Assembly: GCA_003260075.1 (NCBI GenBank) | Contig: QLIY01000771.1 | Span: 1-64,000 of the forward strand | Reading direction: 5' to 3' | Length of the DNA stretch: 64,000 nt | DNA from: Phallusia mammillata | Taxonomy: Eukaryota > Chordata > Ascidiacea > Phlebobranchia > Ascidiidae | In this document: one piece after another, positions 57,112-64,000 of the stretch | Layout: the number at the start of each line of letters is the position of its first letter | How positions within the stretch are numbered: the stretch's first letter is position 1 | The notes under the pieces: model-generated | Databases searched by the model: none | Told to the model about the DNA's origin: nothing | What the model saw: the letters and a program-made list of their open reading frames with translations, nothing else | Position numbers and translations under genes: made by a program

Positions 57112-60100
57112 ATGGGGCATGTTTTTGCCAAGGTCATACCCCAAAATGACGAAAGCATGGGTGCGAGTTCCAATATTAAAGCACAAGCTTATGGTACAAA
57201 CGATATATTTAAGGTAACAATTTAAAAACCGACTGTTTTTAAGTTTTTGAAACTGTGTTAAGTTTATTTGTCGATGGCTGTGGGACATTAAAATGACGTT
57301 TCAACACTAGTTTTTTTCTGTGCTGTACTAACTTTAAAACCAAAGATTAATAAGGAAAACAAATTGGGAATAGGGTTTACAAAAAAACTTTAAAAAACAA
57401 AAATAAATTAGAAATGTATGGGAAGCACTGAAATTTGTATATCATCCTTGTAAATCACCACAGAAAAATGCATGTATTTTTTGTTGGATCAAATGTTGAA
57501 GCAGTTTTGTTTTGTAGCTTGTGCAGCCACCAACCAGTGCAAAAACAAATGGGAAAGGCATTTTGGTAGATGAAGCTGCCAAGGCATACAAAACCAAAGA
57601 CATTGACCACCTCAGAGATGTAATAAGGTGAAAATTTATATTAAAAGAGAATAGAAATATATCATTCAAACTTAAATTGGACAGTAAAGTGTTCCAACCC
57701 AAAATACAGCCTTCTCATACCTAGAATGAACTAGTTTATAAAGCATTGAGATGTTTTCAGACATTGACTTGTATAATTTATGTCTTAGATTTTTTGGGCA
57801 CTTAAACTATCAAGCCAAGTTACACTTTGAAGTCTGTCAGTTGTGACTTGTGAGATGTGTTAGCCCTATGGTTATACTTTTAGTAAAATGAATTTTGAAA
57901 ATTTATTGTGGTGCCATGTTTTTTTTCAAAAATTTCAGCTTTTTACTTTTCTAATTTAGAGAGCAGCTTCAGGGATATCTTTACAACAATGGAAATGGAA
58001 AGCATATTCCGCTGAAGGAAATAGTGGAAAGGAGATCCCAAAGCAGAGCTAGCCTCTCTTCTCTAGGCCTAGGTTTTAATTATACAGGTATGTTATTGAC
58101 ACTATAGTTTTTATTAATGTGCTAAATTCAACTCCATTTCATCAGCAGTGTTAAATTGTACAAATTGTCAGACGTTGGTTTTTCTTTTTGATTTCCTTGC
58201 TGTTTTATGTAACTGTTTAATGATGACAATTTGAAATCAGCAATTATAAATAATTTGACTTAAATTTTGTATCTTGATTTACAGCCTTTTGAAGGTGATC
58301 AAATTTGGTGAAAATATATCAAAATAGCGTTTATTAGAGAAACTGCTATAAGCCATATTGGTTTGTCAGTACAATATTGGTTGTGCTTATAAGAACTTGG
58401 GCAAATTGATATGGATACTACCTGTTAATCAAACTTTTTCAAAATTGTTTTTTGCGGCTATTATTATATTTTCTTGTGTATGCAATTGAAAATCGATCCA
58501 TTGATCTGAGAAATATTGTATCAGCATCACAAAAAATATTTATACAAACTATTCTCAGTATAGTGTATATTTACTCTTAGAAATGTTCAGTCACCTTATG
58601 CTCATATATTCTTGGGACTTTTAGATATATCAAGCAGCCTTGTACTGTAAGTAATCATACAAAAACACTTTGTTTATTGCTTTTCAGGCACTGGAACTCG
58701 TTTCTGCTGCTGGGACATTAACAAGCGGGGACCACTTGGTGAAACAGTGCTTCACATTTGCTTTCTTAACAATTACTACTTGCACAATTTCCTTGCAAAG
58801 GAAATGATTAATGTCTTTCCCAATCTACGTGAGTACCGAGTCTAAGTGGTGTAACTTCCTGTTTGGTCCAATTAAATTTGTGATGCATTTTTAGCCAGAC
58901 CTGGTTTATGTACCTTATTGTGTTGTTAAATCACCTCCTTATTTATGTAAGCTATTGCTACCAAGCATAATATCAAGTTTATAGAGCTCTTCTGGCAAAT
59001 ATATTTTTACTCCGACATTTCGACGTCCTATACAGGTTGCCTTCATCAGGGTGCTTTTTTGTTTTTTATTTTAGCTTAACTATACCAAGTTCTACTATTT
59101 GCGTTTTAATCAAATTTTAACTGTTAAAGTTTCAACTGTCTAATTTGCTTACTTTAGGTTACTAAAGTATTTCTCATTTTCAAAGAAAAAAATTGTGTTT
59201 GTGTATTGGTATCCTACATTACTTTTTACTCCATACTTAATTATTATTGTGTTTCATTTAGTGCACGATATATACCAAGGGGATGAGTATTATGGGGAAA
59301 ATTGTGTACACATGGCAGTTGCCAACGAAGACATGGACATGTTACAGTTTATGTTGAAGCAACAGGAAGTAGTGAGTAATTATTGTGCGAATGACGCTTA
59401 CAAGTGATGCTACATTTACAAGCGATTACAAACATTTGATACTCATTAGCTATGCTAATTTCATGCACAGGAAAATGCAGTTTTAAATTTGTTTTTGGGA
59501 TGTTTTTATCCACATTCTCTAACTTTTTGCCATTTTTGATTTCATTAATGTATTGTGGCAATTCTACTCAATAGCAACAAGCTTTTCATCTCAATTAAAG
59601 ATATTTTCAACTAATGATAGGTTACAGTTATGGATTCATTGAGCAATTTTATGCTATTAATTGGACTTCTCAGTATTTCTAACTAAAAAGATATTAGTAC
59701 CTGACTTCAAAAATATTTATCATAATTGTACAGTACAATATTTTGGTTATTTCTCCTAAATTACAACATAGCAACAAACCTAAATTCAGGTATCTTTTGT
59801 ATCAAAGCATTAAAATCATATTATATTGCACAGCTAAAGGAAACCGTTCCACTGAACTTGCAAGAGAGATGTTGTGGAAGTTTTTTCTCGACTGTTGATC
59901 AGAAAGGAACGCGGCGAGATCATACTGATTCAGAAATCTTCGCGATTGACCCAAGAACCAACTATAAAGGGTAAACGCTTTTTGCCGTTAGTCTACTTAG
60001 AAATACACCAGTTAATGTCAGTGTCAGGGGGGGGGGGGAAATCTTCGCAATTGACCCAAGAACCAACTATAAAGGGTAATCGTTTTTTGCCGTTAGTCTA

Positions 60101-63100
60101 CTTAGAAATACACCAGTTAATGTCAGTGTCAGCATAAAGTCAATTCATAAAAGTCAATTCAGTGTGGCCTGGTTTTTAATGTAAAAATTCCAATTCCTTT
60201 CTTTGTAAAGTGCTTTAAGTAAGTTAGACATGGAAACCATAATAAATAAACAAGTGACATCTACATGCTACAAGGTTTTCATTCTTTAATTATTAGGGGG
60301 GGGGGTAGACATGGAAACCATAATAAAAAAACAAGTGACATCTACATGCTACCAGGTTTGCATTTTATAATTATTAATCCTGAAAGATGTTGAATGCTGT
60401 ATATTAAAGCACCGCATGGTAGACACAGTGACCATTTTGTTCCTGAATGCTTAATGCTAAACATGGCAAAATTGAAATAGGCAAAAAACAACTTGTTTGG
60501 CCAAATTTTATAGTGAGACATACATACGTTTTTGTACAATCATGTAGTTCCCCCGGGGGGGGGGTGCAAAAAACAACTTGTTTGGCCAAATTTTATAGTG
60601 AGGCATACATACGTTTTTGTACAATCATGTAGTTTCCCTAAAATGTTTTGAGAAAATTCGCATCCCTACGCTGGGTAAATGACTTTGCGTTGTCATGTAC
60701 ACTTAACAACACACGCAAAGCGCATTCTTGTCCTAACAATAGAAAAAAAGGTGCGTCTGTTTTTGGGGGGGGGGTTTTGAGAAAATTCGATTCCCTACGC
60801 TGGATAAATGACTTTGCGTTGTCATGTACACTTAACAACACACTTAAAGCGCATTCTTGTCCTAACAATAGAAAAAAAGGTGCGTCTGTTTTTTCACAAT
60901 AGGCTTAAGATACAGACTTGAAAGCGGCGATGTCTTTGTTCCATCTGTGTGATGATAGGCTTGTGCTGTAAGCCGTGAAAACGTGAAATAATGTTAGTTT
61001 TTGACTCACCCCCGCAGAGAAATGACCTAAGACTCGCTTTTTTGTGTTACGCGTTGTAAAAAAATGTACGTTGGTAAAATCCTATGTAGTAGTCAAATTT
61101 AACTTCGTAGTTAAATAACTTGTATTAATACGAAAGCTTCTCTTATGTCCGCTAATGAAACTAAGTTTTCGGTGCTAAGAATTGGAGTTTTTTCCAACAA
61201 ATTGGACCGACATTTGGTCACAAAATTAAAAATATTTTGAAAACAACTGTTTATTGTTACATCATGCATGTGTGACGTCATAATACTGCGAGAATGATTT
61301 ATTCCAGTCATGTTACGCATGAAAATTATCATTTCAAGTTTTTATCGTAACCCAAGCCACACACCAAGGAAAATTTTTTATCCTAAATGTTAAAGCACTT
61401 AGAATTTTCTAAAATAAAATGTTCCGGCAGACTGAACAAATTCAATACAACTCGTATTACACCTGATCCACATAAGCTGCTGTTATAACACAGTACAATT
61501 TTTCTCCTAACCGTTGACTTTAAAATATCACTGTCCTCAAACCGAAAACCAATGACTCGAAAGACCGTCACGAACGTAAAAGTAAACACATTTTTACGGA
61601 CGTACTTTCACTAGGAAATTCCTAGACCTAAAAGACTGACCCTAAAGTTGCTCTTAACACAACATTTCAATCATTTTCAAAATGTTTAAAAACAAGTTGC
61701 AAATGCCGCTAGTAACTGTTGAAAAAATAATATTGTTTTGTATTGTTAGTCTAAATGTTTTTATTGTGACCAGATTTTCTTTTTGGAAACACGTTTTGAA
61801 AAAAAAAATTCTAATTTCTACTTTATGTCTAAATGGTTGCTTTGTTTAAAACCTTATTTTTTTCGTCAAATGTATTTTCGTGTTTTGGCAGGCTCTTGTA
61901 CTGGGGGGAATACCCTCTTTCGTTCGCCGCTTGTGCAAATCTAATCAACGCCTTCCGCATGTTGCTGGACAAGGGAGCTGACCTGACTGCTGCAGACACC
62001 AACGGAAACAACGTACTTCATTTGATGGTTATCCATAATAACAAGGTATGTGAAATTCCCGGGATATCTATACTAAAGTGTTCAGTACTTGAGTTTCAAC
62101 AAACGGCCCCAAATGTAAATGACAGTATGGTCGGTGCATTTTTAATACGAGACCATATTTCTGTATGGTAGATGGTAAATGAGGATTGAAAATCGCAACT
62201 TTAATGAGCAGAAATTTGTGACAATACCATAATCCAGTGCTTAGCAACCTTTAGAACGCAACCTGCTAACTTACTCGTAAAAAAATTCCAAAAATGGTAA
62301 TGACTTCGTGTGCCAACATTTTGGTGTAAAGTCGGTTTGTGTGGGTTGAATTAATATTAATTAATAAGAAACAGAAAGCAGTAGGTTGTGTTTTTGGTAC
62401 TGTTATATCATAAAAAATGAGCAATGTGAAAAAGTTTTAATTACATTTAATGATTTTAAAAGATGAAGGGGGGGGGGACATAAGAAACAGAAAGCAGTAG
62501 GTTGTGTGTTTAGTACTGTTGTATCATAAAAAATTAGCAATGTGAAAAAGTTTTAATTACATTTAATGATTTTAAAAGATGAACTCTGAAAAACTGGGAA
62601 TGAAAAAATTACTCTGGTACAGTACTATAAAGTGGCTGCCTCCAGTTGTAATTTTTGTGTGACATTTAGGTGTTTAATTTGTACTTTTCGTGGCTCTACA
62701 GAAATTGTTTGCTTGTTGAGTTCGGGCCTCTCTGTGATCCGCCATTTTTTCTTTATTTATACGAAACTTGTTTTAGGAAATGTTCAACTTTGCTTACCGA
62801 CACACAACAGTAGATGGCGACGGGAAAGTTGTGGAAGTTGGAAAATTGATTTTGGAACAACGCAACTTGTAAGTTTCCCCACTCAACAACTGCGTTTAAA
62901 TTTAAAAACTTAAACTCTTTGTTTCATTTTTATCCTCAGTGGGCGGGCAACACCTGAATGCGTTATGCTCATAATGAGTCCGCCGTCGAGCTGTCTGTTT
63001 TTACTGCAAGTCCGTTTAATCTTTTTTGATTTTTCCCTTTGTTAGTGACTTTAAGTTAATGCCACTTAATTTTTTTCTCATTGAAACACTACTGGTCGCG

Positions 63101-63561
63101 GTGGGATTAGAACCAACATCTTGTCAATACAATGCGGTAGCTCTAGTAGCTTATATCAAAAGATATCTCAAAAGATATAATTTTAATCAAAAAACCATGC
63201 ATTGGTAACAAGCCCACACGAGAAATGTTCCAGCAATTAGAAATAAATATAAAACATGATATTAAAACGAATACCTAAATACGTCTTCGAGGCCGTACTT
63301 TGTATTGTGTGTCAATTTCACAAACGTTTTACAATTATTTTAATTAAGATTATTGTACGAGATTTCCCCAACAAGTAAAACTTAAAGTTTATGACCGATA
63401 CGTTTTACATTCATCACAGGCAAAACCTCACACCACTGACCTTGGCAGCAAAACTTGCGAACAAAGAAATGTTGGATCACATCCTCGAATTGAAACGTCA
63501 AGTTGAGTGGGAGTTTGGAGCCGTGACGTGTGCAAAATACCCCTTGGCCGATGTTGACACA
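57112..63561 (+). CDS. TRPV: TRPV-family cation channel, N-terminal ankyrin-repeat half (continues beyond window)
   Basis: Plasma-membrane or ciliary non-selective cation channel of the TRP vanilloid family. Nine exons are 57112-57213, 57518-57627, 57960-58087, 58688-58828, 59262-59371, 59834-59970, 61892-62045, 62777-62868 and 63420-63561, 372 residues, all phases matching. The start has an in-frame TAG three codons upstream. Family hallmarks are FCCWDINKRGPLGETVLHIC, GENCVHMAVANEDMDML, CCGSFFS, YWGEYPLSFAACAN, KGADLTAADTNGNNVLHLMV and NLTPLTLAAK, the ankyrin repeats that precede the six-helix pore domain, which lies to the right. WEFGAVTCAKYPLADVDT before S1 is closer, as I recall, to the invertebrate Inactive/OCR type than to TRPV1-6. 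Several introns contain gap-split duplications, which do not touch exons except by partly copying exon 6. Confidence 0.9.
58990..59055 (-). repeat. Distant relative of the CTGATGA...GAAA repeat
   Basis: The minus strand reads CCTGATGAAGGCAACCTGTA then GGACGTCGAAATGTCGG. It has the same order of core boxes as 25375-25403 but a different stem. Confidence 0.4.
59933..60133. repeat. Direct duplication split by a G12 run, copying the end of TRPV exon 6
   Basis: Bases 59933-60026 and 60039-60133 are near-identical around 12 G at 60027-60038. The left copy contains the true exon end (59970). Confidence 0.8.
60227..60376. repeat. Direct duplication split by a G10 run
   Basis: Bases 60227-60295 and 60306-60376 are near-identical around G10 60296-60305. 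Confidence 0.8.
60480..60893. repeat. Two adjacent duplications, each split by a G10 run
   Basis: Bases 60480-60549 repeat as 60565-60634 around G10 60555-60564. Bases 60646-60764 repeat as 60775-60893 around G10 60765-60774. Confidence 0.8.
60900..61890. other. TRPV intron, no feature beyond a TGACGTCA
   Basis: AT-rich intron sequence with a TGACGTCA at 61273-61280 inside a segment resembling 47700-47740. Nothing else is recognised. Confidence 0.5.
62368..62583. repeat. Direct duplication split by a G10 run
   Basis: Bases 62368-62467 and 62478-62583 are near-identical around G10 62468-62477. Confidence 0.8.
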
Positions 63562-63657
63562 GTAAGTGTTCTAAAGTTTAGTAATTAGGCAAGAACGCGT
63601 TGAATTTTTCTAGCCATTCCTTGATGGTCTTTATTTTTTTGGATTTTTTTAAAATTC

Positions 63658-63899
63658 AGTAAACCCCGGTTCAACCAGAATCGGTTATTTCGGATCTTCG
63701 CCAAATTCGGACAAAATGTGGGGGGGGGGGTAAATTCGTTATACAGTAAACCCCGGTTAAACCAGAATCGGTTATTTCGGATCTTCGCCAAATTCGGACA
63801 AAATGTGGTGAGTCTACTAATCGACATCGGTTAATCCGCTATTCGCCTAAATCCGGATTGTTTTGCTCAAAACGGCACCGGATTAACCAAGGTTTACTG
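63658..63899. repeat. pogo-like MITE partly duplicated around a G11 run
   Basis: CAGTAAACCCCGGTT at about 63744 and AACCAAGGTTTACTG ending at 63899 are inverted termini. The left end is present twice, from 63658 and from 63744, around 11 G at 63720-63730. A fragment of the same family is at about 23815-23960. Confidence 0.65.
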
Positions 63900-64000
63900 T
63901 GTACAGTTTTTGCGTATTTCATAATAACAGATACCGCTGTAACGTCAATTTGTTTAAATCTTTTTCTCCTATAAAACAAAATATTTTTGATGTCAAAAGC

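Noticed and set aside
63090..63160. tRNA gene on the minus strand (GGTTCTAATCC box)
   Set aside because: A T-arm-like box is present, but the D arm and acceptor stem do not pair. It is at most a SINE relic.

Overview
The window looks like a compact, AT-rich metazoan nuclear genome, most likely an ascidian tunicate such as Ciona. This is inferred from GT-AG introns of tens to a few thousand bases, animal-only gene families (PHF5A, HEATR4, TRPV, class A GPCR), very dense short DNA transposons and tRNA-derived SINEs, and what look like two diverged haplotypes stitched together. I assembled gene models by hand by matching splice phases. All models close in frame.

Layout. (1) 1-18160: two tandem copies, period about 11.8 kb, of a gene on the minus strand for a type II membrane glycosyltransferase with a DXD motif (GT32, A4GNT/A4GALT-like). 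The right copy is complete (8 exons, 15958 down to 6807). The left copy runs off the window after four exons. (2) 21068-29183, minus: a five-exon class A GPCR of the cannabinoid/lysophospholipid-like (MECA) group, with a sequence gap in intracellular loop 3. (3) 35110-40358, plus: a single-domain hexokinase with a TATA box and an adjacent perfect CRE. It carries a duplicated, same-length, same-phase 100-nt exon encoding the catalytic Asp region. A 16-nt perfectly complementary pair of intronic arms loops out the first of these exons. (4) 42534-52976, minus: a 16-exon HEATR4-like HEAT-repeat protein of about 1025 aa. (5) 54753-56436, minus: PHF5A, an SF3b splicing subunit, complete at 110 aa. 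(6) 57112 to the right edge, plus: the ankyrin-repeat half of a TRPV channel, head to head with PHF5A.

Assembly caution. About 30 runs of roughly 10-14 G (two of 39-41) occur, always on the plus strand. Most sit between two near-identical direct copies of 60-250 bp. They behave like gap placeholders joining overlapping contig ends, probably from different haplotypes. One replaces coding bases of the glycosyltransferase and two interrupt the GPCR. The two n positions mark the same kind of join.

The best candidates for new biology are the hexokinase mutually exclusive exon pair with its intronic RNA-pairing arms, and a roughly 20-fold excess of the palindrome TGACGTCA across the window.
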